Part shown: piece by piece, positions 8,306 through 15,733 of the stretch
How positions within the stretch are numbered: the first letter of the stretch is position 1
How the letters are laid out: each line of letters opens with the position of its first letter
NCBI GenBank assembly: GCA_900541355.1
Contig: UQJU01000001.1
Span: forward strand, 23,548 to 87,547
DNA length: 64,000 bases
Source: Candidatus Avelusimicrobium fimicolum
GTDB lineage: Bacteria > Elusimicrobiota > Elusimicrobia > Elusimicrobiales > Elusimicrobiaceae
Direction of reading: 5' to 3'
Position numbers and translations under genes: made by a program
Notes under the pieces: generated by a model
Seen by the model: only the letters and a program-made list of their open reading frames with translations
The model's database searches: none
Told to the model about the DNA's origin: nothing

Positions 8306-8932
8306 TTATTTTTTAATATCTTGGCGCACCTCGTTAATAATGCGGTTGGCCTGTGCTTGCCCGCGCTTCAACCCGGCCTCTGCTTTTTGGCGCGCTTTCA
8401 AACTTTTTTGGGTTTCAGCCAAAGCCGCTTCCCGCTTATTTTTGGACGCCAAGTCTTTACTTTGCTGGACAACTCCACGCAACTGTTCAGAAGGCATTTC
8501 CAGCAAGTCCCGCACCGCCTGGAAGGTTTCCCGCGCCCCGTACATTTCTTCGGGCGCTTGGGATAATGCTAATTTTAAAGAGTTTTCCGACACCTCTTGC
8601 AAACGGTAAAACTCTTTATTAAATTTGACTGATGCCGCCAGCAAAACAGCCATTTTCCGCTCGCGCGGATATTGCTGATAAACAAGCACCGTTGCCCCCA
8701 CCATACGGGCATCCTCGTCTTGCGCGCCCAACAAAAGGGCCAAACTGACATCTTCTCCCCCCGCCTGATTAACACGCGCGCGAAGCGAATCTAACTGCGC
8801 CGGAACTTGCCCGCGCAAGGCCGCAAAAGAGTCATCTTCCGCCAAAGCAAACTCCCAGCCGGACGCAAAAAAGAATACCAACGCCAAGATAAGCACCGTT
8901 AACCCGCCATATGCTTTAAAAAGGTTTTTCAT
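8306..8932 (-). CDS. Secreted or membrane-anchored helical protein, unknown
   Basis: A 208-residue protein with an N-terminal hydrophobic segment (AYGGLTVLILALVFFFASG) preceded by a lysine, fitting a signal peptide or membrane anchor. The rest is hydrophilic and mostly helical. The last 50 residues are rich in K, A, Q and R and look like a coiled coil. No family is recognised. A GGGGGAAAA ribosome site precedes the ATG, and -10-like GATACT/TATAGT elements lie just upstream. It ends at the shared bidirectional terminator. Its style (secreted, helical, charged tail) resembles the protein at 28406-29131. Confidence 0.7.
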   Translation of the reverse strand: MKNLFKAYGGLTVLILALVFFFASGWEFALAEDDSFAALRGQVPAQLDSLRARVNQAGGEDVSLALLLGAQDEDARMVGATVLVYQQYPRERKMAVLLAASVKFNKEFYRLQEVSENSLKLALSQAPEEMYGARETFQAVRDLLEMPSEQLRGVVQQSKDLASKNKREAALAETQKSLKARQKAEAGLKRGQAQANRIINEVRQDIKK

Positions 8933-9034
8933 AGCATTTTCCCCCTTACTATAAGTATCTGCGGAAAAGGCATTTTTTCAAGGGTTTTTAAGGGTGGCGG
9001 GAAAATAGCAACGGCAAACAACAAAGGGGGCCGT

Positions 9035-9118
9035 GTCATTTCCGAGTGGCGTAGTCGAGAATCTGTTGTTATAAAAAAGGGAAACAACGGATACTGGACA
9101 GAAACCTTCCAGTATGAC
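9035..9118. repeat. Composite GTCAT...ATGAC palindromic repeat, copy 1
   Basis: Two units face each other: a forward unit GTCAT-...-AATCTGTTGTT and an inverted unit ending in CCAGTATGAC. The second contains a hairpin TACTGGA-CAGAAACCT-TCCAGTA. The same composite recurs at 15540, 20015 and 63832. Confidence 0.8.
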
Positions 9119-9153
9119 TTTGTTGGATAACAACAAAGGCTTTTGCTGTTCTT

Positions 9154-9277
9154 GTCGCCCTTTTGCGTTGACTTTAAAAGGCGGTTTAAACGGAAAAGTA
9201 TTTTTACTTGTTTGAGCCAATAGGGCGAGTTGTAAAAATACCCGTTTAAGCCTGACTTTTATAACGCATTGGGCGAC
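9154..9277. repeat. Large covarying palindromic element, copy 1
   Basis: A 124-bp imperfect palindrome with nested helices GTCGCCC/GGGCGAC, GCGTT/AACGC, GGTTTAAACGG/CCGTTTAAGCC and GTATTTTTAC/GTAAAAATAC around the loop TTGTTTGAGCC...GCGAGTT. A second copy is at 46267-46386 with different but still paired stem sequences. Confidence 0.85.
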
Positions 9278-9390
9278 GAGTTTTTTGCTTACTTTTTGTC
9301 GGCACAAAAAGTAAATAAAGCGGCAGCCTGCAAGGGCAAAGTCGGTACAAAATTGCCCAAAGGTGAAAAATGGTTTATCCTAATAAGTAA

Positions 9391-9421
9391 CGGGGAACAA
9401 AGACTAACTCTTTGTTCCCCG
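9391..9421 (-). terminator. Hairpin after the GGGtGRT gene
   Basis: A perfect 13-bp stem CGGGGAACAAAGA / TCTTTGTTCCCCG with a 5-base loop. It is placed as the terminator of the 9459-11174 operon. The following T tract is weak (GTTACTTATT). Confidence 0.7.
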
Positions 9422-9458
9422 TACGAATTTCGCAACAACTGAAAAAGCCGTTGTTATC

Positions 9459-10460
9459 TTATTTGGCTTCGGCTACGGCTACGGCTACCGCCACCGTCGC
9501 ACCCACCATCGGGTTGTTACCCATACCGATAAGGCCCATCATTTCCACGTGAGCCGGCACGGAGGAGGAACCCGCAAACTGCGCATCGCTGTGCATACGG
9601 CCCATTGTGTCGGTCATACCGTAAGAGGCAGGACCCGCGGCCATATTGTCCGGGTGCAAGGTGCGGCCAGTACCGCCGCCAGAGGCCACGGAGAAATATT
9701 TTTTGCCGTTTTCGGTCGCCCATTTTTTATAGGTACCGGCTACGGGATGCTGGAAGCGGGTCGGGTTGGTGGAGTTACCGGTAATGGATACGTCCACCCC
9801 TTCGTGACGCATAATCGCCACGCCTTCGTTTACGTCGTCAGCGCCATAGCAGCGCACTTTGGCGCGGTCGCCATTGGAGAAGGCTTTTTCGCTTACGATT
9901 TTGAGTTCACCCGTTTTGTAGTTGTATTCGGTTTCCACAGAGGTAAAACCGTTTACGCGGGAAATAATATAAGCAGCGTCTTTACCCAAACCGTTCAAAA
10001 TAACGCGAAGCGGCGTTTTGCGTACTTTGTTAGCGGTGCGGGCAATACCGATAGCCCCTTCGGCGGCGGCAAAACTTTCGTGGCCGGCCAAGAAGCAGAA
10101 GCATTTGGTGTTTTCGCTCAAAAGCATAGCACCCAAGTTACCGTGGCCCAAGCCTACGGCGCGCTGGTCGGCTACGGAGCCGGGGATGCAGAAACTCTGC
10201 AAGCCTACGCCGATTTTTTCGGCGGCTTCGGCAGCGGTTTTTACACCGGTTTTCAACGCAATGGCGGCACCTACGGTGTAGGCCCACACGGCGTTATCAA
10301 AAGCGATAGGCTGAATGCCGCGGACGATTTTTTCCACATCCACACCTTTTTTGGTGCAGATTTCCTTGGCTTCTTCCAAGGAGGCAATGCCGTTTTCTTT
10401 CAAAACGGAGTTGATTTTATCAATTCTTCTTTCGTATCCTTCAAACGTAATCATATTCAT
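9459..10460 (-). CDS. GGGtGRT family protein
   Basis: A 333-residue protein of the family named after its GGGTGRT motif, seen here as SGGGTGRTLHPDNMAAG. Other conserved-looking stretches are CIPGSVADQRAVGLGHGNLG and HEGVDVSITGNSTNPTRFQHP. There is no signal peptide or membrane segment. In anaerobes, mainly Firmicutes, this gene is typically coupled to a NifU-N-like scaffold gene, as here (12 bases downstream of it). The biochemical function is unknown to me. The pairing suggests a role in Fe-S or other metal-cofactor chemistry, which is inference. The C-terminus is an unusual low-complexity VAVAVAVAEAK. An AGGAG-type site precedes the ATG. Confidence 0.85.
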   Translation of the reverse strand: MNMITFEGYERRIDKINSVLKENGIASLEEAKEICTKKGVDVEKIVRGIQPIAFDNAVWAYTVGAAIALKTGVKTAAEAAEKIGVGLQSFCIPGSVADQRAVGLGHGNLGAMLLSENTKCFCFLAGHESFAAAEGAIGIARTANKVRKTPLRVILNGLGKDAAYIISRVNGFTSVETEYNYKTGELKIVSEKAFSNGDRAKVRCYGADDVNEGVAIMRHEGVDVSITGNSTNPTRFQHPVAGTYKKWATENGKKYFSVASGGGTGRTLHPDNMAAGPASYGMTDTMGRMHSDAQFAGSSSVPAHVEMMGLIGMGNNPMVGATVAVAVAVAEAK

Positions 10461-10472
10461 TTTCTCCTGGGC

Positions 10473-11174
10473 TTACTCTTTGCGGGGGTCAATCTTTTTG
10501 ACGGCTTCGTCAAAGCGGCCGTACTGGCTGACGTTCTTTTCAAACGCCACTTTCGGTTCTTCACCTTTCTTAATGGCGTCCATCATTTTGCCCAGGTTGA
10601 CAAATTTATAACCGATAATTTCGTTATTGGCATCAAGACCGATTTCCAACACATAGCCTTCGGCCATTTCCAAATAGCGGGGGCCTTTGGCCTGGGTACC
10701 GTACATCGTACCGATTTGGGAACGATGACCTTTACCCAAGTCTTCCATACCGGCGCCAATCGGCAGACCGTCGTCGGAGAAGGCACTCTGGGTGCGGCCA
10801 TAGACAATTTGCAAGAACAGTTCGCGCATAGCGGTATTGATAGCATCGCAAACGAGGTCGGAGTTTAAGGCTTCCAAAATGGTTTTACCGGGCAAGATTT
10901 CCGCGGCCATAGCGGCGGAGTGAGTCATACCGGAGCAGCCAATGGTTTCCACCAACGCTTCTTTAATCACGCCGTTTTTGACGTTGAGCGTCAGTTTGCA
11001 AGCGCCCTGTTGGGGAGCGCACCAACCAATACCGTGCGTAAGACCGCTGATGTCGGTAATTTGTTTGGCTTTGACCCATTTACCTTCTTCGGGAATCGGG
11101 GCCGGTTCGTGCTTAGCGCCTTTGCAAACGCAGCACATATTCTGTACTTCGGGGGTGCATTTTTCGCAACTCAT
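10473..11174 (-). CDS. NifU-N-like iron-sulfur scaffold protein (GGGtGRT partner)
   Basis: A 233-residue protein. The N-terminus is a cysteine cluster (MSCEKCTPEVQNMCCVCKG), then comes a NifU/IscU-type N-terminal scaffold domain with the characteristic ETIGCSGMTHSAAMAAEIL segment. IscU-like scaffolds use three cysteines; here C-x-x-G-A-C-type positions appear around GWCAPQQGACK and TIGCSG. It is the first gene of a two-gene operon with the GGGtGRT protein, and an AGGAGACC ribosome site precedes the ATG. Unlike the canonical NifU at 56563 it lacks the central ferredoxin-like and C-terminal Nfu domains and has no cysteine desulfurase beside it, so it may serve a dedicated target. Confidence 0.85.
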   Translation of the reverse strand: MSCEKCTPEVQNMCCVCKGAKHEPAPIPEEGKWVKAKQITDISGLTHGIGWCAPQQGACKLTLNVKNGVIKEALVETIGCSGMTHSAAMAAEILPGKTILEALNSDLVCDAINTAMRELFLQIVYGRTQSAFSDDGLPIGAGMEDLGKGHRSQIGTMYGTQAKGPRYLEMAEGYVLEIGLDANNEIIGYKFVNLGKMMDAIKKGEEPKVAFEKNVSQYGRFDEAVKKIDPRKE

Positions 11175-11501
11175 TTAGGTCTCCTGTCTAAAAGTAAATC
11201 TTTCTAATATATTTTACCAAAAAACACCGGGCAAAAACACACGGAAAAAGGACTTTTTAAAAATAGGAAAACGGCAGAACCCGTATAAAAATGCTACGGG
11301 ATAAACAAAGATAGTTATAAAACAAAGCCGTCGCCCTGAATTTGTTTTAGGACCTGCTGATTGGGGAGGTGGTTGTTACTGACGTTTTTTCACAACAACA
11401 CTCCACCCGGCCACCCACAATGGCAAAATTTTTTGCTCCGCTTCCTGTAAACTTTTGTAAAATAAAAAAATTAACAAATGAAAAATTAAGGAGTGTATGA
11501 A
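11175..11501. other. Divergent intergenic region
   Basis: It lies between the GGGtGRT operon and serC. It contains a decayed copy of the GTCAT-type repeat (about 11330-11366, with CCTGAATTTGTTTTAGGACCT) and a small CCCGTA/TACGGG hairpin (about 11280-11300). TAAAAT (11459-11464) is a candidate -10 for serC. No gene is seen. Confidence 0.5.
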
Positions 11502-12668
11502 ATGATAAAATTAGATCTCACTAAGCTCCCTTCCTCCACCTTTACTTGCGGGCCGAGCCAGGGACATCCCGTCATCCGCGAAACGCCGATTTATAAAACT
11601 TTATTTGAACGCAGCCACCGGGCTAAGGATATTTCCACCGACGGTTTATACAAAGAAGCAGAGCAAAATTTGCGCAAACTTTTTTCTTTGCCGGAAGATT
11701 ACACCGTTATCTTTTTTTTAGGAGGAGCCTCGGCGGCTATGGATGCCGTCATGTGGAGTTTGGTTAAAAACTCCGTTTCCGGATTAGCCTTTGGAGCATT
11801 TTCCAAACTGTGGGGACAAAAAATTTTATCCCGCCTGGAACCAAACGTCGTGCGCTCCGTGCGTGAAGCCGCCGACGGCGAGTTTTTCCCCAAAGAAAAG
11901 CCGGATTATAATGCCAGTTTGGTATTTTTAACCCCGAACGAAACCTCTACGGGCGTACAAATTCCGGATGAATATTTAGAAGAAGCCTGGAAAGCCAAAG
12001 GCCCGGATACCTTAATTGCGTGGGACTGCACCTCTTGCGCGGGAGGGCGGCTCTTACCTAAGAACCAATTTGATATTATGGTATTTTCTATGCAAAAATG
12101 CTTTGGCGTAGGCGGCGGGTCCAGCGTGATTATTTTAAGCCCGGCGGCGGTAAAACGCGCCGAAGAGGTTAAAAAATACCGCTCTGTGCCCTACGCGCTT
12201 GATTTAACAGCAGCCATAGATAAAGCCCAAACAAAATGCCAAACGGTCAATACCCCCTCCACCACCAATATCTGGATGTTCAACGAAGCCTGCAAATGGA
12301 TGAACGCCAACGGCGGTTTAAAGGCTATGGATGCGTTGTGCCGCCAACACGCGCAATTTTTGCTGGACTGGGCAAAAAAGAGCGACTATTTGGCTCCGCT
12401 GGTTCAGGACGAAAAATTCCGTTCCTACACCACGCTTACGCTGGAAGTAACCGACCCAAGCATTAAAGACGCCGATATTTCCGCCGCCTTAAAAGCAACA
12501 GGCCGCGCCAATTTAGCCGACGGTATCAAAAAATATTCCTCGGTCAAACAAAACTCCCTGCGCATTGCCTGCTTTCCGTTTGTGGATATCCAAGGCACAA
12601 GCGAATATCAAAAACTCGCAGAAACGGTGGACGACATTGTCCGCCAATTAAAGGAGCAACCCAAATGA
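11502..12668 (+). CDS. serC: Phosphoserine aminotransferase (class V)
   Basis: A 388-residue PLP enzyme that interconverts 3-phosphohydroxypyruvate plus glutamate and phosphoserine plus 2-oxoglutarate. It shows TFTCGPSQGHPVIR at the N-terminus, the class V glycine-rich segment FFLGGASAAMDAV, the cofactor aspartate in LIAWDCTSCAGG and the PLP-lysine region VFSMQKCFGVGGG. I chose the ATG at 11502, which has AAGGAG 8 bases upstream, over an in-frame GTG at 11493 that overlaps that ribosome site. It is the first gene of serC-serA-DUF1015. The next gene starts inside its stop codon (ATGA overlap), so translation is coupled. Confidence 0.9.
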   Translation: MIKLDLTKLPSSTFTCGPSQGHPVIRETPIYKTLFERSHRAKDISTDGLYKEAEQNLRKLFSLPEDYTVIFFLGGASAAMDAVMWSLVKNSVSGLAFGAFSKLWGQKILSRLEPNVVRSVREAADGEFFPKEKPDYNASLVFLTPNETSTGVQIPDEYLEEAWKAKGPDTLIAWDCTSCAGGRLLPKNQFDIMVFSMQKCFGVGGGSSVIILSPAAVKRAEEVKKYRSVPYALDLTAAIDKAQTKCQTVNTPSTTNIWMFNEACKWMNANGGLKAMDALCRQHAQFLLDWAKKSDYLAPLVQDEKFRSYTTLTLEVTDPSIKDADISAALKATGRANLADGIKKYSSVKQNSLRIACFPFVDIQGTSEYQKLAETVDDIVRQLKEQPK

Positions 12669-13618
12669 AAATTTTAATCGCTGATAAATTTCCAGCCCAC
12701 TGGAAAGAGGTCTTAACCAAGCAAGGGCACACCCTGACGGACAACCCGGAACTGGACGAAAACACCTTGCCCGCCGCTATAAAAGACAACGAAATTTTAA
12801 TTGTACGAAGTACCAAGGTGCCCGCCGCCGTGCTTGATGCCGGGACGGCTTTAAAACTGGTTATCCGTGCCGGAGCAGGCTACGATACCATAGACACCGC
12901 ACACGCCGCCCAAAAGGGCATAGCGGTTTGCAACTGTCCGGGGACCAACTCCATAGCCGTAGCAGAACTGGCCATGGGGCTTATGCTCTCGCTGGACCGC
13001 CGTTTGTTTCACAATACGCGCGACCTGCGCGCCGGAATATGGAACAAGGCCGAATACAGCAAATCTAAGGGGATTTTCGGGCGCACCTTGGGCATTATCG
13101 GGCTGGGGCATATCGGACAAGAGGTAGCCAAACGCGCCACCGCTTTTGGGATGAAAATCACCGCATACGACCCCTTTGCCTCAACAGATATTTTTGAAAA
13201 AATGCACATTACCCCGCAAACGGATATTTACCAATTAGCCGCAGTGTGCGACATCATTACCGTTCATCTGCCGGACACTCCGCAAACACACGGACTGTTT
13301 AACAAAAAGTTTTTTGATGCCATGAAACCCGGTGCTACGTTTATCAATACCGCACGCGGCGGTTTGGTGGTTACAGCAGATTTAGTGGACGCAATGAAAA
13401 ACAAACAAATCCGCGCCGCCTTAGACGTATATGAACACGAACCCAAAGCCGCCGATAAAACCTTTGATTACGCGCCCTTTGCCGGTGTGGAAAACTTTTA
13501 CGGCACACACCATATCGGCGCAAGCACCGAACAAGCACAAGATGCCGTGGCTGAACGTGCGGTAGAAATTATCAACGAATACGCTTCCACAGGTAAATTT
13601 TTATTTAAGGTGAACTAA
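12665..13618 (+). CDS. serA: D-3-phosphoglycerate dehydrogenase (short form)
   Basis: A 317-residue NAD-dependent 2-hydroxyacid dehydrogenase. It has the Rossmann motif TLGIIGLGHIGQEVAKRA, the substrate/catalytic arginine region (INTARGGLV), a catalytic glutamate segment (AALDVYEHEP) and the catalytic histidine in YGTHHIGAST. It lacks the ACT and intervening regulatory domains of longer SerA forms, so direct serine feedback through an ACT domain is not expected. It overlaps serC by 4 bases and the next gene starts immediately after its stop. The context makes phosphoglycerate the likely substrate over other hydroxyacids. Confidence 0.88.
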   Translation: MKILIADKFPAHWKEVLTKQGHTLTDNPELDENTLPAAIKDNEILIVRSTKVPAAVLDAGTALKLVIRAGAGYDTIDTAHAAQKGIAVCNCPGTNSIAVAELAMGLMLSLDRRLFHNTRDLRAGIWNKAEYSKSKGIFGRTLGIIGLGHIGQEVAKRATAFGMKITAYDPFASTDIFEKMHITPQTDIYQLAAVCDIITVHLPDTPQTHGLFNKKFFDAMKPGATFINTARGGLVVTADLVDAMKNKQIRAALDVYEHEPKAADKTFDYAPFAGVENFYGTHHIGASTEQAQDAVAERAVEIINEYASTGKFLFKVN

Positions 13619-14857
13619 ATGGCAACCATTAAACCCTTTAAAGGGCTTCGTCCCGCCGCCCACGCGGAAAAAATAGCCTGCCCGCCCTACGATGTGTTAA
13701 ACTCGGCAGAAGCGCGCGAAATGGCAAAAGGTAATTCTATTTCTTTTTTACATATTGATAAACCTGAAATAGATTTGCCGGAAAACATTGATTTGTATGC
13801 CCCCGAAGTTTATCAAAAGGCTAAGGAAAATCTGGATAAATTTATTCACGACCGCATTTTAGTACGCGACCCGAAAGAATATTTTTACCTTTACGCGCAA
13901 ACAATGGACGGTCGCACCCAATACGGCCTGGTGGCCGCTGCCTCGTGCGACGAATACGACAAAGGTATCGTGCGCAAGCACGAACTCACCCGTAAGGACA
14001 AAGAGGACGACCGCACACGCCACGTCAACACCTTATCAGCCACCACGGGACCCGTGTTTTTAACGTACCCGGATAATAAACAAATCAGCGCAAAAATAGC
14101 CGAAATCGCCGCCGAATTCCCCGTGTATGAATTTACCACTGACGACCATATTAAACACGCCTTGTGGGTAATTGATAACCCGCAGGATATTGCTTTTCTG
14201 ACAAACGCATTTAAAGCAATTCCCACGCTCTATATTGCAGACGGACACCACCGTTCCGCCGCCGCAAGCAATGTGGCCCGCCAACATAAGGCACATAATC
14301 CCAAACATACGGGCAAGGAAAAATATAACTTTTTTTTAAGTGTAATTTTTCCGGCCAGCCAGTTGTATGTAATGGACTACAACCGCGTGGTGCAAGATTT
14401 AAACGGTTTGACGGAAACGGAATTTTTAGCCAAAATCGGAGAAAAATTTACAGTAGAAGAAACCGGGCAGAACCGCCCCACCAAACGCCATACCTTTGGT
14501 ATGTATTTAGGCGGAAAATGGTACACATTAACTGCCAAAAAAGGCACCTTTAACCCCGATGACCCGGTTGCCGTATTGGACGTAAGTATTTTACAAAATA
14601 ACCTGTTACGCCCTGTGCTGGGCATTGGCGACCCGCGCACGGACAAACGCATTAGTTTTGTAGGCGGTATCCGTGGATTAAAAGCATTGGAAGAACGCGT
14701 AAACCAAAACAACGGGAAGGTGGCTTTTTCAATGTTTCCGACCTCTATGAACGAACTGATGAAGGTAGCCGATGCGCACCAAATTATGCCCCCCAAATCT
14801 ACTTGGTTTGAACCTAAGTTACGCAGCGGCCTGGTAATTTACACCTACGACGATTAA
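13619..14857 (+). CDS. DUF1015 family protein, candidate serine kinase
   Basis: A 412-residue member of the DUF1015 family, starting MATIKPFKGLRPAAHAEKIACPPYDVLNS. This N-terminus is typical of the family (phenylalanine-lysine-x-LRP then PPYDV). The motif IADGHHRSAAA is present, with HELTRKDKEDDRTRH upstream. The DGHHR box resembles the ParB-like/SerK-type serine kinase signature. Together with its place directly after serC and serA this suggests ATP-dependent interconversion of serine and phosphoserine. That assignment is inference. There is no spacing between the serA stop and this ATG. No phosphoserine phosphatase gene is in the window. The gene ends at a terminator. Confidence 0.82.
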   Translation: MATIKPFKGLRPAAHAEKIACPPYDVLNSAEAREMAKGNSISFLHIDKPEIDLPENIDLYAPEVYQKAKENLDKFIHDRILVRDPKEYFYLYAQTMDGRTQYGLVAAASCDEYDKGIVRKHELTRKDKEDDRTRHVNTLSATTGPVFLTYPDNKQISAKIAEIAAEFPVYEFTTDDHIKHALWVIDNPQDIAFLTNAFKAIPTLYIADGHHRSAAASNVARQHKAHNPKHTGKEKYNFFLSVIFPASQLYVMDYNRVVQDLNGLTETEFLAKIGEKFTVEETGQNRPTKRHTFGMYLGGKWYTLTAKKGTFNPDDPVAVLDVSILQNNLLRPVLGIGDPRTDKRISFVGGIRGLKALEERVNQNNGKVAFSMFPTSMNELMKVADAHQIMPPKSTWFEPKLRSGLVIYTYDD

Positions 14858-14863
14858 AAAATT

Positions 14864-14892
14864 CCCCCGGGGCAAGCAACGCTCCGGGGGGT
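14864..14892. terminator. Bidirectional terminator between DUF1015 gene and pilin
   Basis: CCCCCGG...CCGGGGGG hairpin with a loop containing CAAGCAACG, flanked by A/T runs. Almost the same 26-base hairpin recurs at 15685-15710 on the other side of the pilin gene. Confidence 0.8.
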
Positions 14893-14896
14893 TTAC

Positions 14897-15406
14897 TTAC
14901 ATTTTACAGCAAACATAAGAACCACAATTTGTATCCGCCGGGTTCACTTGTTCGGCGCAATTATTGCTCCATTGTTTACATAACGCCCAAGCGGTTGCAT
15001 TGGTGGTTTTACTCGCAATTTTGCAATACATATAGTGCTCGCGCGGGTCGTAAAAAATATTCATATAATTGCTTTCGCTTGCCCCGCGCCCTTCCCAGTT
15101 AGCCCCCACTCCAGCGGAGCCAAACAACGTATAGCGGAATTTTCCGGCTACAACACGGCTAGAATCTATCGGCGTACCCACCGAAATATCCAAGGCGGAC
15201 ATATCCGTCGTGTAATCACCGGGATTGGCAAGCAAATACCGTTCCAACGCCAAGCCAATAACCTTGGTGTTGGAAATGGCTTCCATCCAACGACTTTTTT
15301 CCACCGCTTTGGTATATTGCGGCAAGGCAACTGATGCCAAAATACCAATAATGAGAACAACCACTAACAGTTCAATCAGCGTAAAACCTTTTCTATTTTT
15401 CTTCAT
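14897..15406 (-). CDS. Type IV pilin-like protein
   Basis: A 169-residue prepilin: leader MKKNRKG, then the cleavage/methylation site G/FTLIELL with glutamate at +5 and a hydrophobic helix (VVVLIIGILASVALPQYTKA). A variable globular domain follows with a C-terminal cysteine pair region (CAEQVNPADTNC, YVCC). It should be processed by a PilD-type peptidase and assembled by a type IV pilus or type II secretion machine, none of which is in the window. I chose the ATG at 15406 because AAGGAG lies 7 bases before it; a longer frame starts 24 bases upstream. It is a solitary gene, as is the second pilin at the window end. Confidence 0.93.
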   Translation of the reverse strand: MKKNRKGFTLIELLVVVLIIGILASVALPQYTKAVEKSRWMEAISNTKVIGLALERYLLANPGDYTTDMSALDISVGTPIDSSRVVAGKFRYTLFGSAGVGANWEGRGASESNYMNIFYDPREHYMYCKIASKTTNATAWALCKQWSNNCAEQVNPADTNCGSYVCCKM

Positions 15407-15539
15407 TTTTTCTCCTTTTAAAACCTTCATATTTAACTTTTATTCAAATCTTCGCACTGGGGTATAGCCGTTCTGCAATCTCTAAATTTTAACAACAAAA
15501 CGGAACAAACCCTTATAAATAACAACGACATTTTTTGTC

Positions 15540-15619
15540 GTCATCTGGGGAAGTCGTAGTCCAGAAGCCGTCGTTATAAAATAAAGAATAGATTCTGGAC
15601 AGAAACCTTCCAGAATGAC
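15540..15619. repeat. Composite GTCAT...ATGAC palindromic repeat, copy 2
   Basis: Forward unit GTCATCTGG...CCAGAAGCCGTCGTT and inverted unit with hairpin TTCTGGA-CAGAAACCT-TCCAGAA ending ATGAC. The loop CAGAAACCT is identical to copy 1, while both arms of the stem changed together (TACTGGA to TTCTGGA). Confidence 0.8.
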
Positions 15620-15684
15620 CTTATTTTTAACAGCAATAACAACTCCCGTAATCCTAGCAGAGAACCCCGCCCTTCATAACAATA

Positions 15685-15710
15685 CCCCGGGGCAAGCAAC
15701 GCTCCGGGGG
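15685..15710. terminator. GC-rich hairpin downstream of era (duplicate of 14864)
   Basis: CCCCGGGGCAAGCAACGCTC followed by CGGGGG, the same hairpin as at 14864-14892. It probably serves as the era terminator, although on the minus strand the trailing T tract is weak; the stronger T run is on the plus strand. Confidence 0.5.
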
Positions 15711-15733
15711 TTTTACAAAAAGCAACTGAAAAC

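Larger units (their letters stand above)
8933..9390. other. Gene-free gap filled by two repeat families
   Basis: No convincing gene. After the promoter of the 8306-8932 gene it holds a GTCAT...ATGAC repeat pair (9035-9118), the large covarying palindrome (9154-9277) and a small hairpin, ACTTTTTGT-CGGC-ACAAAAAGT (about 9290-9312). A 109-codon open frame crossing this stretch is an accident of the repeats. Confidence 0.7.
15407..15733. other. Gene-free gap upstream of the pilin
   Basis: It contains the pilin 5' region (the sequence GGTTTTAAAAGGAGAAAAA is shared with the second pilin gene), a GTCAT...ATGAC repeat (15540-15619) and the duplicated GC-rich hairpin (15685-15710). No gene is seen. 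Confidence 0.6.

Noticed and set aside
8978..9307. Minus-strand 109-codon frame in the 9-kb gap
   Set aside because: It consists of translated palindromic repeats, with no ribosome site and no protein-like composition.
9549..10868. Long plus-strand open frame (about 439 codons) across the GGGtGRT/NifU-N genes
   Set aside because: It is antisense to two genes with clear family motifs, has no ribosome site and a glycine/phenylalanine-rich composition typical of a reverse-frame shadow.
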